Shown here piece after piece: positions 1 to 11,099 of a DNA stretch of 64,000 nt. The DNA is taken from the NCBI GenBank assembly GCA_037178675.1, contig JAYMGJ010000259.1:62001-126000 (forward strand), written 5' to 3'. Within the stretch, counting starts at the first letter, position 1, and every line of letters starts with the position of its first letter. The stretch is from Scleroderma bovista (Eukaryota; Basidiomycota; Agaricomycetes; Boletales; Sclerodermataceae). The position numbers were made by a program, and so were the translations under genes. Under the pieces are notes generated by a model. The model did not search any database. It was not told the DNA's origin and saw nothing but the letters and a program-made list of their open reading frames with translations.

Positions 1-1296
1 TCAACTTGTGAAACAGCCTTTGCACCCTAGCTGACTGCTCCTCCTTTGTCAGGTTATGCCCAATACACTTGTCCACAGGTAAGTATGCAATTAGCATGCA
101 AGCCTTCTTACTGGGTTTGCGTCGAATGGCTCGAGGTATGTTGCCAAGAGTCAGATATACCGGGTATGCTTGCTGACCCCCCGAAAACTGGGTCAGTTGA
201 GTCTTGTCAGTTGCAATAATTACTGGCGCAGCACATGATCCCTCTGGAAGTTTTGCCTGTAGTACATGGAGATCAGTTGCTAGCATCTGCTGTAGTATGA
301 ATACCAATTCTGTACTCACCTGCGTCTCCTCCCACCACCTACCAGTCCACATCTCATTGTATACCCGCTTTTCCTTGCTTGCATTTGTGAAGATATGCTT
401 GGGCTTGTACACGATGTGCTCTGCTAGAGTAGGGTCTCCAAGTAGAGCCTTGATTGCCTCCAGAGGGGATCTGTAGTGCAAGATGTACTCCTCTTCTGGA
501 GTATCCTTGAAAGACAACCTGTGGGACTTCCACTCGGCATGTGCTGGGACTTCCTCTATGAATCTATGGAGACTCCTGGTGTTGGAGTAAGACAGTCTGA
601 CATTGTCTACCAACTTGCAGATGATCCCAGTTAGCATCCGTGGTATGAGAGTCAAGAATACTTACTCCAGGGATCCCTAGCAAACAATCCAACTGCTTAT
701 GGCCCATCCCGCTCTTAATAACCCACTCTGCAAATCTCCAGTCCATTTCTGAACTGAAAGGCGCAAACTTTTCATCACTTCCCTTGCGATTAAAAACCTT
801 TTTCCATCTCTCATGGAGCGTTTCGTCGGTGCGCAGGATTCTTGCTGCAGCGGGATAGATATCTTCTTCCACTTGTGTGTCTTCCTCCACGTATTCCTGG
901 ATCTCCTCTACAGTGTGATGTGAGTATCTGCAATGAGTTCACACTACAAATATTGTACTTACCTTCCACCTCTGGGTCCTGAACCCTATTTGAAGTGTCC
1001 TGTGGGATGAAATCAAAGAGCTGGTTGTGGAAATCCTCCACCACCTCCCCTGGGCTGACTTCCCTGTTCTGGTTGTGGTGTACCAACTCCTTGGGGGTCT
1101 GGGCATCATCAACAATAATTTCCTCGTCCTCAGGAATGTGGCGGAGGTTGAGTTTCAGCTCTTTCAACTTGTTCCGCCTATATCCTTGACAGCGGGGTGA
1201 AAATGCCAAGTGAAGCCTCAAGCCTTTGCCGGACTGTAGAGTTCTCTGGCAACTAGGGCAATTGATGGAGTGCGGGTCACTCTCATTGTGAGGCAT
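1..1296 (-). CDS. Plavaka-type (CACTA superfamily) transposase, N-terminal part, cut by the left edge
   Basis: The reading starts at 1296 with a classic C2H2-like finger (CPSC followed by H and C about 12-17 residues later), continues through an acidic linker, and after an intron at 962-908 (GTAAGT donor, CTGTAG acceptor) resumes with a YPAAARIL segment and the WKKVF block. Further left the same strand reads the conserved Plavaka run of Trp-rich and basic segments: the WKSHRLSF and YNEMWTGRWW motifs, then the VIIATDKTQLT and TLGNIPRAIRRK blocks that begin the DDE region, and VDKCIGHNLT just before the edge. This order matches basidiomycete Plavaka transposases, which move CACTA-type DNA transposons in the nucleus. 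At least one more intron lies near 560-600. The catalytic core is outside the window. No disabling change is obvious in the visible part. Family assignment is by recognition, not by search. Confidence 0.82.
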
Positions 1297-1336
1297 GGCT
1301 GTAGGAAGTTAGAATTCTATGTTACCTATAGTGAAA
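1297..1336. repeat. Putative CACTA terminal end of the Plavaka element
   Basis: Only 33 bases beyond the transposase start the + strand reads TATAGTG followed by AAA. On the transposase strand this is a CACTATAG terminus, as expected for a CACTA element, with AAA as a possible 3-bp target duplication. The other end is outside the window, so it cannot be paired. The very short 5' leader is a reason for caution. Confidence 0.4.
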
Positions 1337-1500
1337 ACTTTCTCGGATCATCGCAGGTTAAGTGAGTTGTTTGGTACAAATAATGATCATTTTGACCATT
1401 TGTTCACGAATAGTGACAAATCAACGAAATACGATCGAATTCTGTTCAAATGCAGAGGAAAGGTAAGAAGTATGAATGACGCACTGTCTGAATACTGTCC

Positions 1501-3901
1501 TCAATCATCATTATTCAGAGACCTCTTCTTACTCTGTGATTGCGATCCCGACGGCCCTGCCCTATTCCCAAGTAGCGGTGTCTCCAGGTGTCCTTTCCTC
1601 AATAATGCTGAAAACTCTGCATGGGCCCTCTCAAATTCTTCTGTTGACGGTGGGCCATCCATTGTCACATCGATCCCATCTCTTATTTCTTTAATGATGT
1701 CCACTACCACCCTGTATGTTGTAGGCGTCAGGGGCTGTCTCACCACATTTCGATGTACATCTTCCACCTCCTGCCAAGCAAATAATTTGATGAGGTCCCA
1801 AAAGCCTCGAATGACCGAGTCATGCTTGGCAAAGTAAGGGCTCAAGAATGCAGTGAATTGTAACCTCTGGAACGTGATCCCAATCTTCTGCCATGCCATA
1901 TCTCTAGTTGATTTGGAATGGAGCCCAGGACGTGACCAGCAGGGGGGCTTATCTTGGGCATTCGAGCTACTGCTAGCAGCAGCAGGTGCGGGGGGAATGG
2001 ATGGCATTTTGGGGGTAGTATTCCCTACACTAGCGGCGCCTTTGCTCCTTCATGATTTCGATTTTGAGCTGGCACTGCCCAGTGCCTCCAGTTTGATGTG
2101 TTTCGTGGCCAAACTTAGGTGAGGTGGCTTGTCAAAGTCTCCACACTTGAATCTCCTCTTGTTGAAGGGTCCATCCATGTTGATGCAGAAGACCCACATG
2201 AACCATACCAACGCTTCCAAATCGTGCAGTACAGAGTGCCCCGTAAACTCTCCAGCCCACGAAAGCCCTGCTTCCCATGCCATGATTTGCACTGCCTGGA
2301 AAGGGAAGGTACCCTGTAGAGTTTGGAATAAGTGAACTGCTAGTCCAGCAACTAATGCAAAGAATACTGACCGTGACGAAACATGAGTTATCTCTCTGTC
2401 TAGACACGCCATCACTGCAGTCTATGCCATATCCCCAGTCACCTAGTAATCCTGTCCGTCGGGGGTACCACTCCAGTCCCTTGTCTTCTGGCCAGTCTGG
2501 CATGATGTACTCCAGCTCTGGCTTAGGGATCCGTAACCAGACATTTGTATCGCTGACATCACTCTGAAGGACCTTCCTATGGACGTAACCATTGAAATGG
2601 CCTAGTGTCACGACCGCGTGACGCCTCGTGACTCCGCAAGGCCTCTAGTCTGTTGTAAACTCAAGTCCGATCGTAATCGCACACCTCCGACGCTATGTAT
2701 CCATCTCCGCTCCGACTATTGACGCTCCGTCTCCTTTTGGTATATAGTTCCGCGCCTATGCCTCCGGTTATCGTATGCTTCTGTTCCGTCTCTGTTCCTG
2801 TGTCCTTTGTTCCCGTTTTAGATTAGATATGATTACTCATAGCTGTGATCCGTTAACCTTTTGATCCGTTGCGCTTATCACTGATCTCCGTTCCGTGTAT
2901 GTTACTCATCCGTTTGTCATCCGCAGACTCTTACCTACGTCTCCGCTATGTTTCTCTCCGCTTCTCGGTTACTATACATTCCCGATGTAAAGTATAAGTA
3001 CTCCGCACACTGAGGGGATTGTCCCTCAGTTTGAATATCAGCTTGAATACCTCCCGCGAACTCTCCTCTGTTCTCCTCTGCCTTCTGGCAACTCCGACCT
3101 TCGTCGGACCTCCGTCTCTCTGTCCCTTAGTCCTCCGAAATACGAGGATGCAGGTATCGCAAGGGCGCAGCACATACGCTGAAGCCAAGTCCTCAAACCC
3201 TTCCGCATCTCCTCCGCCTGTCGTCGACAACCCTTCGTACTTAACTCCGCTTGCGTCGGAGTTCATCGGAGGAAACAGTTCTAACACCTAGCAAGAAGGA
3301 TCCTATTAGCGCTGGTCCAACCCATTGCTGGCATTTGAACATACCAACTAAGACACCCATCATAGCATTGAAAAATTCCCTCACACAAGAAAACCAAGCA
3401 ATTCCTATCCCACACTCAGCAAATGCTGCCCTCAAATGTAGCCGGTCCTCGAACTGTGTGCGTTCTGGTATCAAAACCATGGGTGGAAGACCGAGTAACA
3501 TCCTGGTGGTTTCTGGCACCAGAGTTCTGGATCCATTTGATCGTCGCACCTCATCCCAGCACACCAGTGTAGGAATGCCATTGAGAGCACCACCGTATTT
3601 GATTTCTTCGAAGAGGGGGTTGTCGAAGACATGGTATGAGTCTTCTTCACCAAATATCGCTTTGTAATCACTACCTCTAACTTCAACAGCAAACTCTGGG
3701 TCTTTGCGTGACTTGTCCTGGAGGAGGCGATGGAGGGTGACATCATTGGCCCACATCCTTGGCAGCCAACAGTCTTTCAAGACGTAGTAACAATGGCGTG
3801 TGTCCTCAGCCAGCCAAATTTGAGTCCCTCTGCCCTTGAGGCCGTACGCCATGAAAATGGGGTGGATTTCAGACCATGACTGCTTCTTTTGAAACCAGGC
3901 T
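1501..3901 (-). CDS. FunK1-like fungal protein kinase, kinase-domain part (contains a solo LTR in an intron)
   Basis: Read on the minus strand, 3901 to 1501 gives the order expected for the fungal-specific FunK1 kinase family. A GLKGRGTQIW block and the VLKDCW lysine segment come first, then a helical region. After an intron (3344-3288, extended by the LTR at 2606-3286) comes the catalytic-loop equivalent, VLQSDVSDTN, then the metal-binding equivalent LLGDWGYG, the GTFPFQAV block, the HDLEALVW helix, and a Ser/Ala-rich tail. The D-x4-N of the catalytic loop is kept, but HR of HRD is replaced by QS and DFG is changed, so activity is doubtful. A further intron lies near 2345-2295 (GTCAGT donor, CTACAG acceptor); another separates the tail near 2050. 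The N-terminal part lies at 3902-4808 but is partly inverted. Confidence 0.8.
2606..3286 (+). mobile_element. Solo LTR (family LTR-A), 681 bp, with 5-bp target duplication CCTAG
   Basis: The element begins TGTCACGACC, ends TTCTAACA, and is bounded on both sides by CCTAG (2601-2605 and 3287-3291), the 5-bp duplication expected of an LTR retrotransposon. No internal coding sequence remains, so it is a solo LTR left after recombination. A TATATAG box lies near 2740. A diverged fragment of the same LTR lies at 56475-56929. It sits in the kinase gene exactly at an intron acceptor (see findings). Orientation is inferred from the TATA-like box only. Confidence 0.88.
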
Positions 3902-4460
3902 ATGTCGATAGTGAAAGATGAGTTTCCGGACGACCACGAGTTGCAGACCGTTCAATTGCTGCGTAAATGGATCAGCTCTTCAAACACCCTGGTGCACGGT
4001 TTACGCAAACCTGACCTCCTTGTCGTTCCCATCGACCTGGCTGACAAGATGGCCGAAAAACCCATCACCTTCGAAGAAATCGCCACATCCTGTGAGGTCA
4101 AGTATACTGCTTCCACTTCACTCCGCAGTTGGGTGCGTATGCAGGCATCCGAGATTGCCTTGTTTTGTATGTGGAAGCAGGTTGATCACTGCTACTACCT
4201 CACTTTCTCTCTCTGTGGCAGCCTCATCACCATCTTCCAATTTATGAGAGGAGGTCCACAAGTGTCACCCCCTGTCAACATCAATCTTCACCCCGAATTT
4301 TTCATTCACCTCCTACTCACAATATCTGTTGGCAATTCTCTTTGGCTAGGCTATGATCCCTGGGTGATAGACGCAGTAATAGGGAATCGTCAATGCAAGC
4401 AGGTGACATTGCATGGAAACAGGATAGTATTTCCGGGGGACGGTGACATCAACCCTGTCG
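3902..4460 (+). pseudogene. Middle part of the FunK1-like gene, inverted relative to its flanks
   Basis: On the + strand this stretch reads a PDLLVVP segment, a CEVKYT segment, then FSLCGSLITIFQF and a LGYDPWV block. This is the FunK1 N-terminal region that precedes the kinase lobe, with its characteristic LCGSL and YDP motifs. The matching N-terminal start (4473-4808) and C-terminal kinase lobe (1501-3901) are both on the minus strand. In protein order the three pieces are complementary, not overlapping. This suggests a local inversion of about 0.55 kb instead of two separate genes. Breakpoints are near 3900 and 4450 but cannot be set to the base. Confidence 0.65.
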
Positions 4461-4472
4461 AGGTCACAACCT

Positions 4473-4808
4473 TCACTCTGATTCACCCTTCTCTACCAGA
4501 CCATTCAGCCATTCAGCCTTTGCAGCCTGCACCACCGCATCATCCTTTGGCACATCCTTGGAATGGAGACAACCATCCTTCCATGCATCCTTATCTCCAG
4601 CTTCACGGACGTAGGTTCCATCTGCTTCAAGGTGTGCTACGATTCTCTCAAAAACGTCGCTTGCAAACGCAGAGGGTAGCCCTTTCCGTATCCATTCTTC
4701 GATATCATTGAGTTGTGGCTCGATCATGGAGTTTACCTCACTAAGTAAGTGCTTTCGCATATCTTCCTGTCGGGTCTCCACACTTTCTGCGGCAGAGAGA
4801 TAAGACAA
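4473..4808 (-). CDS. N-terminal fragment of the FunK1-like gene
   Basis: A minus-strand open frame of 111 codons starts at an ATG at 4808. It encodes an acidic helical segment, then a DVPKDD segment and an AKAEWLNG helix, resembling the opening of FunK1 proteins. It ends at a stop just where the inverted segment begins, and a GTGAATCA sequence there could be a splice donor. With the inversion undone, it would lead into the 3902-4460 segment and then the kinase lobe. Alone it has no recognisable domain; the assignment rests on position and order. Confidence 0.5.
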   Translation of the reverse strand: MSYLSAAESVETRQEDMRKHLLSEVNSMIEPQLNDIEEWIRKGLPSAFASDVFERIVAHLEADGTYVREAGDKDAWKDGCLHSKDVPKDDAVVQAAKAEWLNGLVEKGESE

Positions 4809-5446
4809 AAGCTTAAAAACAAATAATCTGTCAACAAAACATTAATGAGACAATAGCACTTGTGAACACTCACAGATCGGTGGAATTCTCATTGTACGGA
4901 CATAACCGACTAGAAATGGAGATCAGCGAGGTTTCGACCCTCTGGGCAGTGACATTTGTGGGAAACTCACTGACATTGAAAGGGTTAGGCCAGTTGATCA
5001 GAGTAGGGACAAAGATATGTGTGAGATGGTGTACCCAGCCACCGGAATTGCTGAGAAACAAGTACTTAGAATGGTAATTGTGGCAGTGAATGCCAAGTGA
5101 ATGTGGCTGACAGCACTGAACAGTGAAAACCACTCTCAGGAGATGCGGGCTGGCACATGCTTGTGCTCTGCCACCATGGAATGCTGTGATTCACACAACT
5201 TGATAGAGGAGAACTAGAGAAGAGTTCGTTATGCGGGTGAGTTGCTCAGTGCTTGGAGCCAGGCCCAACGATGCCAAGTTGCTGAGAAACCACTGCCCAA
5301 AATGGTAACCACGGTGGTGTCATTTGACCGCCATTTGGCTGTACATACAGCCAAATGGCAGTCGAACAACGCCGCTGCACAACTACTTCTAAATTAGGAA
5401 CATCAAATCGGGATTTCTGCTCCCTGTACTCACCTCTGCCAGTGAT
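4809..5446. other. No gene recognised
   Basis: Short open frames occur on both strands but none has family resemblance or splice-supported extension. The first part would be upstream sequence of the kinase gene, the last part upstream of the gene starting at 5447. I see no repeat structure here. Confidence 0.4.
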
Positions 5447-6935
5447 GTCTGGATCATATTGGTTGCAACTGACCAAGGAAGAATTGAACATACTTTTACA
5501 AGCTTTACACGCACAGCCACGGTATCATTCTCCAATGCTATATGAGTCACTGCATGGGCGACTAACCACCATCATTTCTTCACCAACTGCTCCTCCCTCT
5601 CCGCTGCCTAGTTGTGAGTGTCGGCAAGCCCCAGGATCAGTGTCTGAAGGTGTGTGCCAAGGTACTGCTTCTTTAGTGTAGTACTAATCAGTTCCAGCTC
5701 CAAATGCTCCAGACCATCCTCCTGCTCCTCCTGCAGCATGTCCTAGGAATGGCCATGCCCTCCGAGTCAAAACCAGCTCGACAAGAAACCAAGACATCAC
5801 AACTGTTACCAACCTTGATGTCCGAGGTTTGTTATTACGATTTGCGACTGTTCGATTTGATGGATACGGGTTGGAAGACCCACGGTTGTGGATAGAGGCC
5901 ATGAGGAACTCGGACATCCAGGGTACACTGGGATCCAGTGCATTGAATCACAACAGATCTCTAGCTACGATCTTATCGCTTTGTGCAAGAGACAAGATTA
6001 GCACCGTAGTGAGCACTTTCCATGGCATGTTGGTACATATTCAACTTGCCTTTAAGTGCCAAAGGTAAGTCACCATTCATTGGCTTGTTTATATCTTGTC
6101 TGATGCCGGCAACTGTTTAGCCTGCTGAAGGGACAGAATAGCATTGATGATCCATCCACCATCGGCAAGTTGTGGAAACAGCACGTCACCATCCTCGAGC
6201 AACATCTGCCGAAGAAAACATTTATTGAGTGGGTCCACCTAGGACAGAAGTGTGTTCGTCTTGCAGCAGGCGGCACACTTTATATTCTGCTGATACTAGC
6301 TGGACTTAATCTGAGGTGGTGCTTAACAAGAGTCTCCTGGCGTATGGTATCTGACTTAGCGAAGATGTTGAGGGTTCCAGCATCTGCTGGAGTGGGTGAG
6401 TGGCTTGTTTCTCCACTGATCCATGGGTACCTTGATCTACTGACTTTGATCTGCTTCCTTGACACATTACAGAGGAGAGCAAGCTCATCACACAGTGTAT
6501 CATCCCAACAATAGCTTGCATGAGGGAAGAACTTCCTCTGAGGCTTGGTGTTGACAGAAGAATTTTGGACTGCATGATTTTGATGGACTCGGACAGGAAG
6601 TTTGATACACTGGAAGTGCAGTGAGTTGTTGTTTCTTTCGTCTTGTTCAGGACTTGGACGCAAAAATACACAGGGACTTTTGCTTACCCCGGCGTTCACG
6701 AACTGCCTGGAAATTGTGCTGTATACCGATTTTTTTTGACGATGACAATGTTCCCATCCCCCAGTCATGCAGATCCTCTCCTTCACCTGCTTCCTCTCCT
6801 TCTGCCGGCATTACCACCCTCCCACAAGGCTCATGTGCATTGATTCTCAATGTCGACATCATTCACATGTCGTACAACCAGCTCTTCCCTCACAACCTTG
6901 CCTTTCCTGCAGAACAAGATCCTGTGAGGAACTGA
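5447..6935 (+). CDS. Uncharacterised intron-rich protein gene with a poly-T frameshift
   Basis: Exons with good junctions can be followed: 5447 onward (MSGSYWLQLT start, Leu-rich helix), an exon from about 5691 after an ACTAAT branch site and CAG, a GTAAGT donor at 6065, acceptor TTTAG near 6119, donor GTGAGT near 6395, acceptor ATTACAG near 6473, and donor GTGAGT near 6622 with acceptor TTCAG near 6650. The phases join without loss of frame. The protein is helical, with a KLWKQHV helix and an aromatic VYRFF segment followed by FDDDNVPIPQ. The last two are in different frames around eight Ts at 6730-6737; nine would keep the frame. No family is recognised. It precedes the dioxygenase at 7173 on the same strand and may be the 5' part of that gene. 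Confidence 0.5.
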
Positions 6936-7172
6936 TTATGGACTAGTGAACAACGAGCATTATCCTCAAAGGGGAATCTCATTACTGACATTGTGCAACT
7001 GCAGACAGTAGTAAGTTTATTTGCATGTCTTACAAGGAAACTCCTGAACATCATCACAAGCTCTGCGACTTTTATCCTCAAGGCTGAAAAGTAGCAAACA
7101 GTTATATTTGTATCCCGCCAGAAGCTATAAACCAGTAAGTTACGAAATATATTCCATCTGAAGCAAGGAACC

Positions 7173-8062
7173 ATGCTGCTGACCAAACCTAGGGCATTGA
7201 AGATTCAGAATTCTGATGGCTCTCTCATGGCTTTCATTTGTATGGCCATGCCAGAAGCCATGAAGGAATCATTGTTTCCAAGGTTGATTACATCCTTGGG
7301 CGGGCAGGAGTGCATTATTGATGTGGATGGCTTGGGGGATGAAGATGTACCATTCAATTACGTTCATTTTAGCTGGTATAATAGGTATACTCCCAAGGTA
7401 AGTGGGCTTCAACCATCCTATTCTGACCATGCATGAATTTGGACACTAGGGTGTTGATGTGCCCCAGGATACCCACCCTCACATGCTTCAACATGCCAAT
7501 AGGACCTCCATAAACATCACACAAATGATACCTTATCAATGCCATGATGTGGAGAAGTACAGGGCACTATATGACAACATTACATTTGGATTTGAGGACA
7601 TGTTTGCATGGATATGTGAAGTGGTGAGTTCTGGCCAACTATTCTAGCCAACTATTCACTGTGATTCCAAAGTTTGAAAGTCACTTACAAGATGAGTATG
7701 GCAGGCTTAGGGAGGCGATTGACATGCTCCCTGGGGCCTCACATAGCCCATTTAGCCCCATGTCGTCTCTGGTGGTCAACCTCAATGTCAGCACGCTAGC
7801 GCATAGGGACTCCTTCGATAAAGAGCTATGTTTGGTGATGCCAGTGGGTGAGTTTGATGGCGGGGCTCTGGTCCTAGTGGAGCAGGGTCTGGTTCTCCCA
7901 CTCAGGAATGGGGACATCGCGGTTTTCCGGTCTGCAGAGACCATGCACTTCAACATGACTTACAGTGGCCGTCGCTGTTCATTTATCATGCAAACAAATA
8001 GGGAGTTCGACAAGTGGGTGAATAACCGTAATGGATGGTCAGGAAACATGTTCTTCAATTAA
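7173..8062 (+). CDS. 2-oxoglutarate/Fe(II)-dependent dioxygenase-like protein (TET/JBP-like group possible)
   Basis: Exons run from an ATG at 7173, with introns near 7398-7450 (GTAAGT) and 7626-7675 (GTGAGT). The last exon carries the double-stranded beta-helix signature: HRD (first two metal ligands) in the AHRDSFDKE segment, a GGALVL strand, RNGDIAVF, the distal His in ETMHFN, and Arg in GRRCSF, which would bind 2-oxoglutarate. Family knowledge: this fold hydroxylates substrates using oxygen and 2-oxoglutarate, and in basidiomycetes a large expanded branch groups with TET/JBP DNA-base oxidases. The HxD...H...R set is intact. Substrate is unknown. A second, clearer member lies at 27097-28337. 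It may be fused with the upstream gene (5447-6935). Confidence 0.68.
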
Positions 8063-8219
8063 TTACATAGCTTGTAGGTCATGATACTACAGCAACTCTA
8101 CGTCTTGACAATTTGTGAGTGACTTAGCCAAATAAGAACCAAATAGGGTGATGTAAACATAAGCATAGTTGCAATTTTTCGCAAACTTTGCGCTGTCTCT
8201 TCTGAACTTTCACTCATCA

Positions 8220-10355
8220 ATGCCACCAACACAGAGTTCCACCAGTAAACTGTCTTCCAAGGGGAGACCATTCATGCAGGTGTCCACCAAGAGTCCAGGG
8301 AGCAAGTCTCCTCATGGCAGCAAGGCAAACGAAAGCAATGCAGCTCAGGTACATGTAATCTGTGCATATCAGTGGAACATCTTTTGAATCCCTTCAACAA
8401 ATAAGAAGCCTGCGAGGTTCAGGAAGAGTGGAGCAGGCGACAGTATGTTTGTATCCATTCCCTATGCAATCCTACTACTGATTTTGTATTTCCAGTGACT
8501 AAAAAAAGTGTGAGCCCCAAGAAAGCCACTACGTCCAAGGAGGCAGCTCAGAAAGAAGGTATATTTATTTCTGTTACATTTATGCTACGTTCTACTGAAT
8601 ATTGGTTTTTAGCGAGTAGGAAAAGGGTGTTGTCCTTGATGGACAAAGAGACAGAAGTTGAAACTAGCCAACGACCCAAGAAGATGAAGAAGACCCTACG
8701 CTTGCATCAAAGTGATGTTGAGGAGGAGGATCAGTTGGAGGAGGAGAATCAGTTGGAGGAGGAGAATCAGTTGGAGGAGGAGAATCAGTTGGAGGAGGAG
8801 AATCAGTTGGAGGAGGAGGATCAGTTGGAAGGGGAGGATCAGTTGGAGGACAACGTGGATGTGGACGATAATATCAACCAAGGCAATACCGATGAGGAGG
8901 GTGGAGATAGCGATGATAACTACATGGATGTTAACGCAGAAAAGGAAAGGGAGCCTTCTATTGATTTGGATGACGAGGTGAGTACTATATTGACATCATT
9001 GTCCCCTTATTACTGATACATAGCTCTTTGTTTGCAGATTGTGGTGGATAAGTCCCCTGTGGATAGGAAGGGAAAGAAGGTGTCAATGCGTGGTGATGAT
9101 GAGGTGAGTCCATTTGTTAATGTTTCAGGTGTCCTATCACTGATATCTACCTGAAGGAAAAACCAACTAGTTCCAATGAAGAGGTAAGATTGTATCATTA
9201 TAACAACATGACTTACAATTTTGCTCCGTAGGTCGAACAGGGAGATGGACAGAAACTGTCTCGCTGTCCCCGTGGTTCCAAGCTTGGAAAGGCCAGTTTA
9301 GCCAGTTTCGAAAATGTTGACATGCGTCGTCTTGCCAAGCTTGGCCACCGTCAGCTCCGTCAGCACGTCGCCACCATTGGGGCATTTCCTTTTCCTGTCG
9401 ACAAGGACAAGCTTTGTTGACGACTCATCCAGAAGGGTGCTGGCCAGGACCCTGGGCTGCAGAATGTTCTGAGTGAGGTGGAGAATGACCAGCACTCCAA
9501 AGAGCGGCTACTGGACTACGTGAGTGTGTTTCTTTGCACAGACCAATTATTTAACACTTTGCCAGGTTTGGGGAGCAGCCACTCAGCTTCGGGGAGAGCT
9601 GATAGCAAAGGCACGGATGGCAGTGCCTACTGCGTATGGCTTGCAAGGAGAGTCACTACGGGGAAATACACTTTTTGATGTCCTCAAGTGGCTCATACAG
9701 CAGGGGAAGTTGATCCATAGTGGGATCAACGCAAAGGTGAACCATCATCACCTTTCTGGTTGCACTGCTGAGATTGTGTCTAGGCCATGACCTGCAAAGA
9801 GTCTAAACCCTGGAAGAATCCGATCTTTGCACAGCTTATCAAGGCCCAGTGGTGGGGACCAAAGGGTGAAGGCAGACAGCTTGGGCCAGACCCAACTACA
9901 AATCCATATCTCAATGCCCCAGTTTCCATGCTTGCTCTTGTTGCAACAGCGGTGTGTGGGATGTTGGGTTGGTGGGCAGGTACTGATAACTCCTATAGGT
10001 TGAATGTGTCCTCACTGGCTTGTTCTCTGGAGGGACGATAGATTTCAATGAAAACATCTACAGGGGAAGGTGAGTGGCAATTGGATGAATATTACTCGGG
10101 GTCAACTTTGCTTGCCAGGTGGAATCAGTACATGAAGATGTTGCAGGAGTTTAAGTCTCAGAGCCCCACCTACCTCCAAACTGTTCAACACGGCATCCAA
10201 CAGGTCATTGGGTGAGTGCTTTGTTAAATTACACCAATTCGTGTATGACACCTCTTTCAAGTGTTCATCCAGTCCAGAAGGTCACCCCACCTGCATTCGA
10301 CTTCTCTGTCCTGGAAGAAGCCACAAAAATGGAGCTACAGGGTGATGGCCAGTGA
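8220..10355 (+). CDS. DUF6532-containing protein with acidic hexapeptide repeats
   Basis: A Ser/Lys-rich start at 8220 leads through short exons to an acidic low-complexity region with seven QLEEEN-like repeats (8732-8850), then to a DUF6532-type domain from about 9280. Segments seen in order are AFPFPVDKD, TQLRGELIAKAR, PTAYGL, then after an intron (about 9737-9783) PWKNPIFAQLI, NAPVSMLAL, and after another intron (about 9952-9999) ECVLTGLFSGG and the WNQYMKML helix. All junctions use GT-AG and keep frame. The domain is common in Agaricomycetes and its function is unknown. One in-frame TGA at about 9418, in the AFPFPVDKD segment, would end the protein early unless it lies in a very short intron. 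Stop at 10353-10355. Confidence 0.7.
8732..8850 (+). repeat. 18-bp tandem repeat within the DUF6532 gene
   Basis: Seven copies of an 18-bp unit (GTTGGAGGAGGAGAATCA type) encode Q-L-E-E-E-N/D hexapeptides. The unit length is a multiple of three, so copy-number change keeps the frame. The first copies are nearly identical, which suggests recent slippage. Confidence 0.9.
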
Positions 10356-11099
10356 TATCAGTATGTTGTATTTCCATCAATGCAGCCATATTTTGTTATA
10401 CTCCAATGTTGTAAACATTGTATGTACTGTTGTTGATATTGCATATTGTGCTATTGTTGCAATGATATTCATCTGGTGACAATTATCACTATTTATGAAT
10501 GTAAATGGTGCAAAAAGGAGAAAAAAAGAAATATCAAAGGGGTGTAAATATGTTCATAGCATTTACTATATATCAGTATAAATGCCTAAATGTGCATGAC
10601 GTGCAAGATGTGCCATAATTGAGTAGATAAAAGGAGGTATTATAATGAATATCACTATGGCTACTTTTTACTATCTTTTGAAAAATAGTCTCACGTTTCT
10701 GCCCTTTATTGATATTTCACACTATATATAGGGGGGGTATGCTATGGGCGCTGTGCGCCTAAGTGAGGGAAGAGGTCAGAACAACCAACAACCAACACCA
10801 AATGACAGCAATATGCGAGTGGTGGTCTTCCTTTGCGTATCTGGTATATGATCTCCTCAGGGGAAGGTGCTGCACGCCTTCAGGCAAGGTGCAGGAGGGA
10901 AGGGAAGGGCTTCTGATGGGGAATAGATGCGACTGGGGATGGTATTGACTCCTCTTCAGCCTACCACAGTGGTTAGGAAGAGTCCTGGGATTGAGCAGTG
11001 GTGATGGAACAGCAATAGGGGGGGTAACAGCAGTGATGGGACAACAGGGAAGCAAGGGGACAGTTCCTGCTTCAAGAATGCGATGGAGAATGATGGGAT
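10356..11099. other. AT-rich intergenic stretch, no gene recognised
   Basis: After the DUF6532 gene comes AT-rich sequence with no sustained coding frame up to about 10735, then a short G run and low-complexity sequence. No family resemblance is seen on either strand. Confidence 0.4.

Noticed and set aside
8696..8981. Arg/Trp-rich and Leu/Ile-rich frames over the 18-bp repeats
   Set aside because: Alternative-frame shadows of the QLEEEN repeats in the DUF6532 gene.
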